Origin: Leptospira perolatii
Lineage (GTDB): Bacteria; Spirochaetota; Leptospiria; Leptospirales; Leptospiraceae
Assembly (NCBI RefSeq): GCF_002811875.1
Contig: NZ_NPDZ01000001.1
Coordinates: 62,001 to 126,000 of the forward strand
DNA length: 64,000 nucleotides
Direction of reading: 5' to 3'
Position 1 is the stretch's first letter. Every line of letters begins with the position of its first letter. Positions 9,327-17,359 of the stretch are shown here, in pieces. A program made the translations under genes and the position numbers. Below the pieces are notes generated by a model. It saw nothing but the letters and a program-made list of their open reading frames with translations. It was not told where the DNA came from and made no database searches.

Positions 9327-9451
9327 TTTCCAATCCTATAACCAATGAATTGATTTCCTTTTGCTTGCAGTCTCCTAAAAAAAGGGAAACCTACCGTATT
9401 ATCGGACGAATTGTCACACCTAGGAACCATTATTTTTGGAGAGAAAAGATT

Positions 9452-10231
9452 ATGCCTGCGAATGAAATCGTGAAGTACACCATTGAAGGACATACTGCCA
9501 TTATTACACTGAACCGTCCCGAAAAGAGGAACGCAATTTCTTCCGAGATGTTAGACATACTTATGTCTTATTTGGAGGATGTTGCTTCCGAAAATGACGT
9601 AAGAGCTCTTGTTGTGAGGGGGGAAGGGCCGACCTTTTGCGCTGGTGCCGATTTAAAAGAAAGGCTCTCTATGTCCGAAAAGCAGGTACATGCATATTTG
9701 GACAGAATCGGATCCTTCTTTTCAGAATTGGAGAATCTACCTTTTCCTTCAATCGCTGCTTTGGATGGAGATGCATTCGGTGGAGGACTTGAGCTAGCGC
9801 TTTGTTGTACCTTCATTGTCATGCATAAAGGAATTCGGGTCGGCCTTCCCGAAACAAGTTTGGGAATTATCCCAGGTGCAGGAGGAACGAAGAGATTAGC
9901 GAGGCGAATCGGAGTAACTAAGGCAATGGAAATGATTCTGCTTGCCAGGACCATTGATCCTGATACCGCATTGAATTATGGTTTGGCAAATTACGTACAG
10001 CATGATTCTGCAACAGTCGCCGCACTAAAACTATCGAAAGAAATTTCGGAAAAAGCACCTCTGGCAGTCCGACTTGCAAAAGCAGCGATACTAGAAGGAG
10101 CAGATAAAGACATTGCTTCCGCATTAAAAGTAGAGAGAAAAATGTATAACCAAACTCTTAAAACGGAAGATCGCAAAGAAGCACTGATCGCCTTCCAAGA
10201 AAAGAGAAAGCCAGTCTTTAAAGGAAGGTAA
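9452..10231 (+). CDS. Enoyl-CoA hydratase / isomerase family protein
   Basis: A 259-residue crotonase. The start chosen is ATG at 9452, with GGAGAGAAAAG just upstream; the open frame extends 56 codons further but that part is non-homologous and overlaps the divergent lipoprotein gene. Features: the CoA-binding PTFCAGADLKE, the first oxyanion-hole region with one catalytic Glu in FGGGLELALCC, and the second Glu in LPETSLGIIPGAGGTKRL. Both glutamates being present favours true hydratase activity in fatty-acid beta-oxidation, the main carbon route of leptospires. Confidence 0.9.
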   Translation: MPANEIVKYTIEGHTAIITLNRPEKRNAISSEMLDILMSYLEDVASENDVRALVVRGEGPTFCAGADLKERLSMSEKQVHAYLDRIGSFFSELENLPFPSIAALDGDAFGGGLELALCCTFIVMHKGIRVGLPETSLGIIPGAGGTKRLARRIGVTKAMEMILLARTIDPDTALNYGLANYVQHDSATVAALKLSKEISEKAPLAVRLAKAAILEGADKDIASALKVERKMYNQTLKTEDRKEALIAFQEKRKPVFKGR

Positions 10232-10304
10232 CGGTTAAAAAAAGTGAGGCTGTTTCAGAGCAGCCCACTATTTATGGAAAAAACCGCCAGCTAAAGAGAT
10301 CCGA

Positions 10305-10835
10305 ATGATACTGACCGGAAAGGAAATTAAGAATCGAATTGGGAGAGACATCCTCATTGAACCTTATTCAGACGAGAGATTGAATCCGAATTCGTATAAC
10401 CTACGTTTGCATAATGAGCTACTTCGTTACTCTAGTCTTCCCCTGGATATGAAGAAGCCGAATCAAGCGGAGAATCTTTCGATACCAGATTCCGGCCTAT
10501 TGCTCGAGCCTGGAGTACTTTATTTAGGTAGAACATTAGAATACACCGAGACTCATAACCTAGTCCCTATGTTAGAAGGAAGATCTTCTATCGGAAGATT
10601 AGGAATGTACGTCCATGTGACTGCGGGATTCGGAGATGTTGGCTTTAAAGGCTACTGGACCTTGGAAATCTCGGTGATACATCCATTATACATTTATCCG
10701 AATGTAGAGATCTGTCAGATTTTTTACCATACAGTAGAGGGAGAAATCACCGAGTACAAATCCGGAAAATACCAAGGGAACAAAGGGATCCAAATTTCGA
10801 TGTTGTATAAGGATTTTGAAAACGGAAAGTATTAA
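10305..10835 (+). CDS. dcd: dCTP deaminase
   Basis: A 176-residue trimeric dUTPase-fold enzyme that makes dUTP (or dUMP in bifunctional members) from dCTP. Recognisable parts: the N-terminal LTGKEIKNRI, the start region LNPNSYNLRL, the loop EGRSSIGRLGMYVHVTAGFG, and the catalytic Glu in GYWTLEI. The C-terminus GNKGIQISMLYKDF closes the active site. The length is normal. It is the last ordinary gene before the protease array. Confidence 0.92.
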   Translation: MILTGKEIKNRIGRDILIEPYSDERLNPNSYNLRLHNELLRYSSLPLDMKKPNQAENLSIPDSGLLLEPGVLYLGRTLEYTETHNLVPMLEGRSSIGRLGMYVHVTAGFGDVGFKGYWTLEISVIHPLYIYPNVEICQIFYHTVEGEITEYKSGKYQGNKGIQISMLYKDFENGKY

Positions 10836-11013
10836 GTTTTCATCAACGCAACCAAGCCTCTCTAATAATATGCCTTAGTCGCTTATCACCCATTATTAAG
10901 AGCTACACCATCGCCTACGCAAAAAGCTGGATTCTGTAAATCGAAACTCCTTCCATCCTGAAAAAACAAATCGCATTTACGTACTCTGTACGCAATGAGA
11001 TAAACAATTCTGA

Positions 11014-11050
11014 TTTTTCGCTCAATTATTCACCTAACTTATTGTTAAAT
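11014..11050 (+). promoter_or_regulatory. Shared upstream element, copy 1
   Basis: A 37-base block also found before copies 2, 3, 4 and 6: a T run, then YTCAA, then ATTCACCTAA, then TGTTAAAT. Its core is an inverted repeat TAAC / GTTA (11035-11047, spacer TTATT). It ends 50 bases before the ATG. A few tens of bases upstream a further dyad, CGTAC-TCT-GTACG (10980-10992), is unique to this copy. Core promoter or operator; which one cannot be decided here. Confidence 0.65.
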
Positions 11051-11097
11051 GATTAGTTCCTTTCATAGGGACAATCCACCGCTACAAGAGTTAAAGA

Positions 11098-12432
11098 ATG
11101 AAAAGAAAAATTAGTATGTGGACTTTCTTATCCTTATTGAGCCTTTCAGGTTTAATTCTCGGATGTGAAAGTTCTAATTCTGGTGAAATGAATACCGAGA
11201 TATTGGCGCTAGCACAAACTCCTAACAACGCTCCGAATTTCCATCTACCAACGGACGGAACAAATCATGTAATCAACGGGGACCGAGAAATCAATGGCGC
11301 CTGGCCATTTGTTGTTCGTATTATCGTTCCGCAACATTCTAGTGCGTGCACCGGTGCCATGATCGCAGAACATTGGATTTTAACCGCAGCACATTGTGTA
11401 GTCGGATTGAGTTACGCAAATGTTGAAGTCTATTACACTCCTGCTGGAGGAAATAACGTAATGGTGCATAACGGTAGAGGAGACTTTTACGTTCACCCTG
11501 GTTACCGAGCTCCGAAAAAAGATTTGGCTCTAATTCATTTGAGAGCAGCGATCTACTCCATTCCTACCTTTCCGGAAAAAGCACAGTTTTTCCTAGACCG
11601 TCGAGCTCCTTGGCGTGATCGTCGTCAGCCTAATTCTTATTTCTTTGCGGGATATGGACAGGGATCGGATTACGGCACGAATCTTCCTTGCCAGGAAGGA
11701 ACAGATGGAGTTAAGCGCTGGTATGGAGCTGCATTAAATACTTCTTATCTAAACGATACTCTAGTCAAAGGGAGAGGCTTTGAGACTGCAGAAGTATGTG
11801 CGGGTGATTCCGGACTTCCATTCATATTCCATCGTTCGATCGGTGGGAATGATGTTCCTTTGATTTTCGCAGTACTTGCAGCAAATTCGCCGACTGAACA
11901 CACCATGTTTGGAAATTTGATCGAGAATCAAATGGATTGGATTTTGAACACAATGAAGGACGGCAGTCCATATCGAATTTACACAACTGAACTGCTTGAT
12001 GAATGGAAACGCGTTTCATATGCGGAAGGCGCTTATATTTTCGCAGAAATTAAAGGCCCGGGCGGCAAATGCTTGGATGTGAGCGGAGGCAGAAACGATC
12101 CTGGAACACCGGTTCAATTATATTCATGCAATGGATCCGCGGCCCAGAAATGGATTATTGATCCAGCAGGTCCAATCTACTATAAAGATGGGCTTTGTCT
12201 AGATATGGGTATTGGCCAAACTGGCGTTCAATTCACAGTCAAGAATTGCAACAACCTATCGATTCAAAAATTCGCGATCCAAAAAGATGGTCCGATCACA
12301 GGTCCGTTCGGGAATTTTGCTAACCTTTGTATTACTGCACGCAACGGTTCCACAGCAGATGGCACTCCGATTGAGTTCCAACAATGTAATGGCTCGTATG
12401 CACAGCAGTGGACCTGGCACGACGATTTTTAA
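11098..12432 (+). CDS. Trypsin-like serine protease / ricin-B lectin lipoprotein, copy 1
   Basis: A 444-residue predicted lipoprotein: signal peptide 1-22 and lipid Cys23 in GLILGC. A linker of about 35 residues leads to VINGDR (58-63), equivalent to the IVGG activation site of trypsins. The chymotrypsin-fold domain carries His99 (LTAAHC), Asp142 (KDLALIHL) and Ser238 (GDSGLPF). Glu232 occupies the position of trypsin Asp189, which favours basic P1 residues. Residues about 317-444 form a ricin-B beta-trefoil (GGKCLDV, QKWI, LCLDMG, QQWTW), predicted to bind glycans. First member of the array, most like copy 2. Own promoter region, terminator downstream. Confidence 0.93.
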   Translation: MKRKISMWTFLSLLSLSGLILGCESSNSGEMNTEILALAQTPNNAPNFHLPTDGTNHVINGDREINGAWPFVVRIIVPQHSSACTGAMIAEHWILTAAHCVVGLSYANVEVYYTPAGGNNVMVHNGRGDFYVHPGYRAPKKDLALIHLRAAIYSIPTFPEKAQFFLDRRAPWRDRRQPNSYFFAGYGQGSDYGTNLPCQEGTDGVKRWYGAALNTSYLNDTLVKGRGFETAEVCAGDSGLPFIFHRSIGGNDVPLIFAVLAANSPTEHTMFGNLIENQMDWILNTMKDGSPYRIYTTELLDEWKRVSYAEGAYIFAEIKGPGGKCLDVSGGRNDPGTPVQLYSCNGSAAQKWIIDPAGPIYYKDGLCLDMGIGQTGVQFTVKNCNNLSIQKFAIQKDGPITGPFGNFANLCITARNGSTADGTPIEFQQCNGSYAQQWTWHDDF

Positions 12433-12478
12433 AATTCAGTGCTCAGGTATTCGTGCTCTAGCATAAAGTTCGCTTAAC

Positions 12479-12522
12479 AATTTCTTCTCTTACGAACTAA
12501 AAATCGTAAGGGAGGAAATTTT
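12479..12522 (+). terminator. Terminator hairpin after protease copy 1
   Basis: A stem of about 15-17 base pairs, TTTCTTCTCTTACGA against TCGTAAGGGAGGAAA with two G-U pairs, around an eight-base loop, followed by TTTT. This separates copy 1 from copy 2 transcriptionally. Confidence 0.75.
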
Positions 12523-12650
12523 GAATCATTTATGTGTGGTTTCAGGGCTACACACTCTTAATTCTCCCTTTGTAGCTTCCATGATTTCATTTAGTTAAGC
12601 GAAGCGAAAGTTTCCTGAAGGGGCCAAATCTTTCCAATCTTCATACATTC

Positions 12651-12687
12651 TTTTTCGTTCAAATATTCGCCTAACAGACTGTTAAAT
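12651..12687 (+). promoter_or_regulatory. Shared upstream element, copy 2
   Basis: Same 37-base block as before copy 1: TTTTTCG, TTCAA, ATTCGCCTAA, then TGTTAAAT. The inverted-repeat core is TAACA-GAC-TGTTA at 12672-12684, a perfect five-base dyad. It ends about 47 bases before the ATG of copy 2. Confidence 0.7.
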
Positions 12688-12733
12688 TGTTACTTCCTTT
12701 AACAGGAAGAATTAATCGCTTAAAGAGTTAAGA

Positions 12734-14062
12734 ATGAGAAAAAAAGTAAATATATGGGCTTTCCTATCCTTGCTGAGCCTTGCAGGTTTCGCTATCGGTT
12801 GCGAAAGTTCAACTTCTGGTGATAAGAATTCCGAGATATTAGCATTAGCACAAGCCCCGAGTAGCACTCCGGGCTTGAACGTACCTATCCCTGGTGCAAC
12901 TCATATTACAAACGGAAATCGAGAAAACGGTATATGGCCTTTTGTTGTACGTTTCGCAATACCGGAGCGCTCTAGCGCATGTACCGGATCTATGATTGCG
13001 GAACATTGGATCTTAACCGCTGCACATTGTGTTTCTGGATTGAGTACTGGGACGGTTGAGGTAACCTACACGCCTGAAGGAGGTTCCAACGTAACGGTTC
13101 ATAATGGTAGAGGCGATTTCTATGTTCACCCGGGATACAGAGCGCCAAGAAAAGATTTGGCCCTGATCCATCTACGAGCTGCGATTTATTCCGTTCCGGT
13201 TTTCCCGGAAAAAGCTCAAATCTTCATTGATCCACGCGCTCCTTGGCGTAACCGTAACGAACCTAATCTTTATTATTTCACAGGTTATGGTCAAGGATCT
13301 GATAACGGCTCGAATATTCCCTGTACTCCTGGAACTGATGGAATAAAAAGATGGTTCCAAGCATCTCTGCTTAATTATCTAAGCGATACCCTGGTCAAAG
13401 GTGAAGGCTGGGATCATTCAGAAGTTTGCGAAGGCGATTCAGGACTTCCATTTATATTTACGCGTACTGTCCAAGGGAGAGTCCAATCATTGATTTTTGC
13501 AGTCTTGGCAGCGAACTCACCTACCGAGCACACCATGTTCGGAAACTTGCTCGAAAACCAGGTGAACTGGATTCAAGATACGATGAAAGCGAATAGCCCA
13601 TATCGCATCTTTACAAGCCAATCCAATGACGATTGGAAACGTGTTTCGTTTGCGGAAGGTGCTTATATCTTTGCGGAGATTCAAGGCCCAGGTGGCAAAT
13701 GTTTGGATGTGCAAGGAGCTCGGACAGATGAAGGAACTCCGGTACAATTGTATCAATGTAACGGAACTGTTGCGCAGAAATGGATTATTGATCCGAGTGG
13801 TGCAATCTATTACAGAAACGGACTCTGCCTAGATATGGGCCTTGGTCAGACAGGAGTTCAGTTTACAGTCAAAAATTGTAGCAACCAAGTCGTACAGAAA
13901 TTCGCGATTCAGAAAACCGGTACGATCACCGGACCTTTCAGCTTTTTCGCGAATCGTTGCGTTACGGCGCGTGGTGGCTCCTCGGCTGATGGCACACCAA
14001 TTGAATTCCAGACATGCGATGGCTCGGGCGCGCAACAATGGACCTGGCACGATGATTTCTAA
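12734..14062 (+). CDS. Trypsin-like serine protease / ricin-B lectin lipoprotein, copy 2
   Basis: A 442-residue paralogue closest to copy 1. Signal peptide 1-22, Cys23 in GFAIGC. Activation-like motif HITNGN near residue 57. Triad His98, Asp141, Ser236. Glu230 sits at the S1-pocket position (SEVCEGDSG), as in copy 1. Ricin-B domain from about residue 315 to the end, with the same WTWHDDF terminus as copy 1. The leader just before the ATG (AAAGAGTTAAGA) is nearly identical to that of copy 1. Followed by a hairpin at 14082-14116. Confidence 0.93.
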   Translation: MRKKVNIWAFLSLLSLAGFAIGCESSTSGDKNSEILALAQAPSSTPGLNVPIPGATHITNGNRENGIWPFVVRFAIPERSSACTGSMIAEHWILTAAHCVSGLSTGTVEVTYTPEGGSNVTVHNGRGDFYVHPGYRAPRKDLALIHLRAAIYSVPVFPEKAQIFIDPRAPWRNRNEPNLYYFTGYGQGSDNGSNIPCTPGTDGIKRWFQASLLNYLSDTLVKGEGWDHSEVCEGDSGLPFIFTRTVQGRVQSLIFAVLAANSPTEHTMFGNLLENQVNWIQDTMKANSPYRIFTSQSNDDWKRVSFAEGAYIFAEIQGPGGKCLDVQGARTDEGTPVQLYQCNGTVAQKWIIDPSGAIYYRNGLCLDMGLGQTGVQFTVKNCSNQVVQKFAIQKTGTITGPFSFFANRCVTARGGSSADGTPIEFQTCDGSGAQQWTWHDDF

Positions 14063-14081
14063 AGTATAGTTTCCGCAAAAG

Positions 14082-14116
14082 CTTTTACCTTCCGATTTCA
14101 ATTTGGGAGGTAAAAG
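14082..14116 (+). terminator. Hairpin after protease copy 2
   Basis: CTTTTACCTTCC and GGGAGGTAAAAG can form a 12-base stem with one G-U or mismatch around an 11-base loop. There is no T run after it, so it may be a 3'-end stabilising structure or a factor-assisted terminator. It resembles the GGGAGGAAA arm of the hairpin after copy 1. Confidence 0.5.
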
Positions 14117-14228
14117 TGTCAAAACTTAGAGTACGAACAAACATTTGCAATTTTAGTTAACTAAAAATAAATATTAAGCAAATTTAAATAGATTACATCC
14201 GCTCTTTCAATATCAAAACAATTTAAAA

Positions 14229-14263
14229 TTTTTATTCAACTATTCAGCTAACAATTGTTAAAC
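14229..14263 (+). promoter_or_regulatory. Shared upstream element, copy 3
   Basis: T run, TTCAA, ATTCAGCTAA, then TGTTAAAC. The core TAACAATTGTTA (14249-14260) is a perfect 12-base palindrome, the cleanest version in the set. A second palindrome, TTAGTTAACTAA (14153-14164), lies about 95 bases upstream. Confidence 0.7.
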
Positions 14264-14304
14264 TATTTGATTCCGGTGGATCCGAAAAAATGAAAGAGTC
14301 AAGT

Positions 14305-15639
14305 ATGAGAAAAAAAGTATACGTGAGGACTTTCTTAACGTCCTTAGTTCTCCTCGGTCTAATCTTCAGTTGTGAAAATTCCAACTCGGAAAAAGTAAAC
14401 TCCGAGGCATTTGCCCTTGTGCAACCCCCTGGTCCGGATCTGTACCCTAATCGACGTGGAACTGGTAACAACTTTGTAGTAAATGGAAATCACGACACTA
14501 GCAGTATACAGCCTTTTATAGTTCGCGTGATAATAGCGGAACATAACAGCGCTTGTACAGGAACAATGATTGCTGAGCACTGGCTTTTAACTGCGGCTCA
14601 CTGCGTAGTCGGACTCAGCAGTTCAAACGTTGAAGTAATTTACACTGCCCCTGGAGGATCGAATGTTACAGTTCACGATGCTCGCGGAGACTTTTATATT
14701 CATCCTGAATTCACTAGGCCGCCGAAAAAAGATTTAGCGTTAATCCATTTGAGAGGAGCGATTTTTTCGGTTCCAGTTTTCCCGAGAAAAGCAGAATTTT
14801 ATACCGACCCTCGAGTCCCTTGGCAAGACCGAAGCCAAAGCAGTATCTTTTTCTTCGGTGGCTATGGCTTAGGCTCAGAGGCTGGTTCCAATATTCCCTG
14901 CACACCGGGAACCGATGGAATCAAACGAATCGCCCAAGGATCGTTGATTGCTTCAACTTTCAAAGAAGGCATGATTCGAGGAAAAGGGCTCGAAGGTGCA
15001 AAAGCTTGCCAAGGTGATTCTGGAATGCCCTTCCTGTTTCCACGTTTCATCAACAATATATTTGTGCCCCTGCTCTTTGGTGTTCTAACTGCAACCGTTG
15101 CGAGCGATCAGAGTATGCAAGGAAACTTACTGCAAAAACAAGAACTGAACTGGATTTTCAACACGATTAGATTAAACAGCCCTTTTCATATCGATAAAGT
15201 CGAATGGACGAACGAGTGGAAACGAACCTCAATTTCAGAAACTGCTTACTTATTCACCGAGATTAAAGAAGGAAATGGTAAATGTCTGGATGTAGACGGC
15301 GCGAGAACTGAACCCGGAACTCCAGTACAGATATACACTTGCAACGGAACTGTTGGTCAGCAGTGGACTATCTCTCCAAGTGGAGGAATCTATTATCGAA
15401 ACAATCTCTGCTTGGACATGGGCCTCGGTCAAACAGGAGTTCAGTTTACTGTTCAAATTTGCAACAGCTCAAATACACAGAAATTTGCGATCCAAAAAAC
15501 CGGTGGAATTACGGGACCATTTGATTCATTTGCACAGCGCTGCCTCAGTGTAAGAAATGGTTCTTCGGAAGATCGGTCTCCTGTGGAATTTCTTCCCTGC
15601 TTTGGTGGACCATTCCAAACATGGAGTTGGGGTAACTGA
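14305..15639 (+). CDS. Trypsin-like serine protease / ricin-B lectin lipoprotein, copy 3
   Basis: A 444-residue paralogue. ATG at 14305 is chosen over the in-frame ATG at 14290 because it puts the lipid Cys at residue 23 (GLIFSC), as in all other copies, and because the preceding AAAGAGTCAAGT matches the leader of copies 1 and 2. Activation-like motif VVNGNHD near 58. Triad His99, Asp143, Ser239. Lys233, not Glu, is at the S1-pocket position (AKACQGDSG). Ricin-B domain from about 315, ending SWGN. First member of the Lys subgroup (copies 3-6). Confidence 0.92.
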   Translation: MRKKVYVRTFLTSLVLLGLIFSCENSNSEKVNSEAFALVQPPGPDLYPNRRGTGNNFVVNGNHDTSSIQPFIVRVIIAEHNSACTGTMIAEHWLLTAAHCVVGLSSSNVEVIYTAPGGSNVTVHDARGDFYIHPEFTRPPKKDLALIHLRGAIFSVPVFPRKAEFYTDPRVPWQDRSQSSIFFFGGYGLGSEAGSNIPCTPGTDGIKRIAQGSLIASTFKEGMIRGKGLEGAKACQGDSGMPFLFPRFINNIFVPLLFGVLTATVASDQSMQGNLLQKQELNWIFNTIRLNSPFHIDKVEWTNEWKRTSISETAYLFTEIKEGNGKCLDVDGARTEPGTPVQIYTCNGTVGQQWTISPSGGIYYRNNLCLDMGLGQTGVQFTVQICNSSNTQKFAIQKTGGITGPFDSFAQRCLSVRNGSSEDRSPVEFLPCFGGPFQTWSWGN

Positions 15640-15657
15640 GTACGATATAGAAACTTA

Positions 15658-15717
15658 GTTCACACTCTTCATTTTCAGAATTATTAATTCAACCGAACGG
15701 AAAGGTAGAGTGTGAAC
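15658..15717 (+). terminator. Stem-loop after protease copy 3
   Basis: A perfect 11-base stem, GTTCACACTCT with AGAGTGTGAAC, encloses a 38-base loop that can pair further. There is no T run. It occupies the same place as the hairpins after copies 1 and 2 and probably marks the 3' end of the copy 3 transcript. Confidence 0.45.
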
Positions 15718-15817
15718 GTAATCTACTACTCATTAGATTGAGTTCCTATAAATAACACCAAAGATTTTCGCAACGACACCTGGCAATCTTTCAGCTTTTA
15801 CGCAATCTTCCAACATA

Positions 15818-15840
15818 TAACAAATGTTAAACGAACAAAA
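15818..15840 (+). promoter_or_regulatory. Distal dyad upstream of copy 4
   Basis: TAACA-AA-TGTTA followed directly by AACGAACAAAA. An equivalent site with the same TGTTAAACGAACAAAA tail lies upstream of copy 6 (18845-18867). The distance to the proximal dyad is 77 bases here and 75 there, close to seven helical turns, which would suit a dimeric regulator bound at both sites. Confidence 0.5.
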
Positions 15841-15871
15841 GCATGACAAAAGTGCAAATTTCTCGCGGATA

Positions 15872-15909
15872 TTTTTTTGCTCAAACTATTCACCTAATAC
15901 TTGTTAAAT
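15872..15909 (+). promoter_or_regulatory. Shared upstream element, copy 4
   Basis: T run, GCTCAA, ATTCACCTAA, then TTGTTAAAT. Core TAAT-ACTT-GTTA at 15895-15906. It ends 49 bases before the ATG of copy 4. Confidence 0.65.
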
Positions 15910-15958
15910 GTTCATTGCTTCATTGAATTAGAAGAATCCATTGGATCGGAGGCGAAGT

Positions 15959-17305
15959 ATGCATACAAGGTTACTGGTAGTAATTTTTCTGACAGCTCTG
16001 GGTCTTACGGGTTTAATTTTTGGGTGCCAGAACGAGTCAGATTCGGTAAGAGCGCAGTCGGCAGTATTGGCGCTTGCACAAACCCCAAGTACAGATCCGT
16101 ATCAAAACCTGCTCCGAATCGGCGATAATTATGTATTAAACGGAGAACGGGATGCCGCAGGCATATTTCCTTATATTATTAAATTTCAAGTACTCGAAGG
16201 TCACGCTACGCTATGTACCGGAACAATGGTTGCGGAACACTGGATTTTAACGGCTGCACATTGCGTTTCGGACCGGAGAAGCGGAACAGTAAAGGCATTT
16301 TATACTCCACCCCGTTCTTCGAGTTTAGAATTCCATTTCGGTCCGGGAGATATTTATATTCATCCTCAATTTGATTACCCGAGAAAAGACTTAGCCCTAA
16401 TCCATTTGCGAGGAGCAAACTACAGTATTCCCTTATTCCCCGAAAAGGTACAATTTTATACAGACTCGCGTGTTCCTTGGCGGAACGGTGACGCGACTGA
16501 TTCTTATCTTTTTGCAGGCTATGGTCAAGGTTCAGATTCTGGTTCGAATAAATCCACTTGCCAAGAGGCGACTGACTTTGGAATAAAACGCTGGTCATTC
16601 GGAACCATCCTTAGGTTTTCTTACGACGACGGTAGAATCCAGGGAAAAGGAGACCCAAATACAAAAGCCTGCGTAGGAGACTCAGGAATGCCTTTCCTAT
16701 TTGGTCATTCCGTTGGTAATATTTTCGTTTATATGATGTTCGCTGTCTATCATGGAACAAGAGCAAACGACACCATCATGGAAGGCAATATAATAGAACC
16801 AGCCGAACTCAACTGGATTTTCAATATAGTAAAATCGAAAAGCCCGTTTCGCGTAGAAAAATTTGAATCAAATAGACAATGGAGTCGAGCCATCATTGAA
16901 GAAATGACTAATATAAATACGGAGATCAAAGAAGGTAATGGTAAATGTCTAGATGTTAATGGTGCACTAACGGAACCCGGAACAAAAGTCCAAATCTATA
17001 CTTGCAATGGAACCGTTGCACAAAGTTGGACCATTTCCCCATCCGGCGCAATTCGTTACAGAAATAACCTTTGTCTGGACATGGGCTCCGGTGAAATAGG
17101 AGCGCAATTTACTGTCCAACCTTGCAACGATTCCCTATCTCAAAAATTCGCGATCCAAAAAACTGGTGGAATTACGGGTCCCTTTGATCAGCTTACTCAA
17201 CGTTGTATGACTACACGCAACGGTTCTTCGGAGGATCGAACTCCTGTAGAGTTTTTGCAATGTTTTGGCGGACCTGCTCAGACTTGGAGCTGGAGGACGA
17301 ATTAA
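15959..17305 (+). CDS. Trypsin-like serine protease / ricin-B lectin lipoprotein, copy 4
   Basis: A 448-residue paralogue. ATG at 15959 is preferred over the TTG at 15941: a CGGAGGCG ribosome-binding site sits before it and Cys23 (GLIFGC) then matches the family. Activation-like motif VLNGERD near 59. Triad His101, Asp144, Ser242. Lys236 at the S1-pocket position. Ricin-B domain in the last 130 residues, ending WSWRTN. Copy 5 begins only 54 bases after its stop, with no shared element between them, so copies 4 and 5 are probably one transcript. Confidence 0.92.
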   Translation: MHTRLLVVIFLTALGLTGLIFGCQNESDSVRAQSAVLALAQTPSTDPYQNLLRIGDNYVLNGERDAAGIFPYIIKFQVLEGHATLCTGTMVAEHWILTAAHCVSDRRSGTVKAFYTPPRSSSLEFHFGPGDIYIHPQFDYPRKDLALIHLRGANYSIPLFPEKVQFYTDSRVPWRNGDATDSYLFAGYGQGSDSGSNKSTCQEATDFGIKRWSFGTILRFSYDDGRIQGKGDPNTKACVGDSGMPFLFGHSVGNIFVYMMFAVYHGTRANDTIMEGNIIEPAELNWIFNIVKSKSPFRVEKFESNRQWSRAIIEEMTNINTEIKEGNGKCLDVNGALTEPGTKVQIYTCNGTVAQSWTISPSGAIRYRNNLCLDMGSGEIGAQFTVQPCNDSLSQKFAIQKTGGITGPFDQLTQRCMTTRNGSSEDRTPVEFLQCFGGPAQTWSWRTN

Positions 17306-17359
17306 GAAGCTACCTTCTTGTTCGGAATTTCTCCACATATTCTGAATAAGGAGTTATGT

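Larger units (their letters stand above)
12433..12733. other. Spacer between protease copies 1 and 2
   Basis: This 301-base gap holds a strong terminator hairpin at 12479-12522, a GTTAAGCGAAGCGAAAG stretch (12594-12610) resembling the GTTAAACGAACAAAA sites upstream of copies 4 and 6, and the shared element at 12651-12687. No gene is seen. Confidence 0.7.
15640..15958. other. Spacer between protease copies 3 and 4
   Basis: This 319-base gap carries a long-range perfect 11-base inverted repeat GTTCACACTCT / AGAGTGTGAAC (15658-15668 and 15707-15717), then two dyads: TAACA-AA-TGTTA followed by AACGAACAAAA (15818-15840), and the shared element at 15872-15909. No gene is seen. Confidence 0.7.

Noticed and set aside
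9284..9451. Longer start for the enoyl-CoA hydratase
   Set aside because: The 56 extra codons overlap the divergent lipoprotein gene and do not match crotonases; ATG at 9452 has a ribosome-binding site and the usual N-terminus.
10244..10268. GTGAGGCTG / CAGCCCAC hairpin after the enoyl-CoA hydratase
   Set aside because: Short stem with a bulge and no T run on the plus strand; the poly-A side would only serve the minus strand, where no gene ends.
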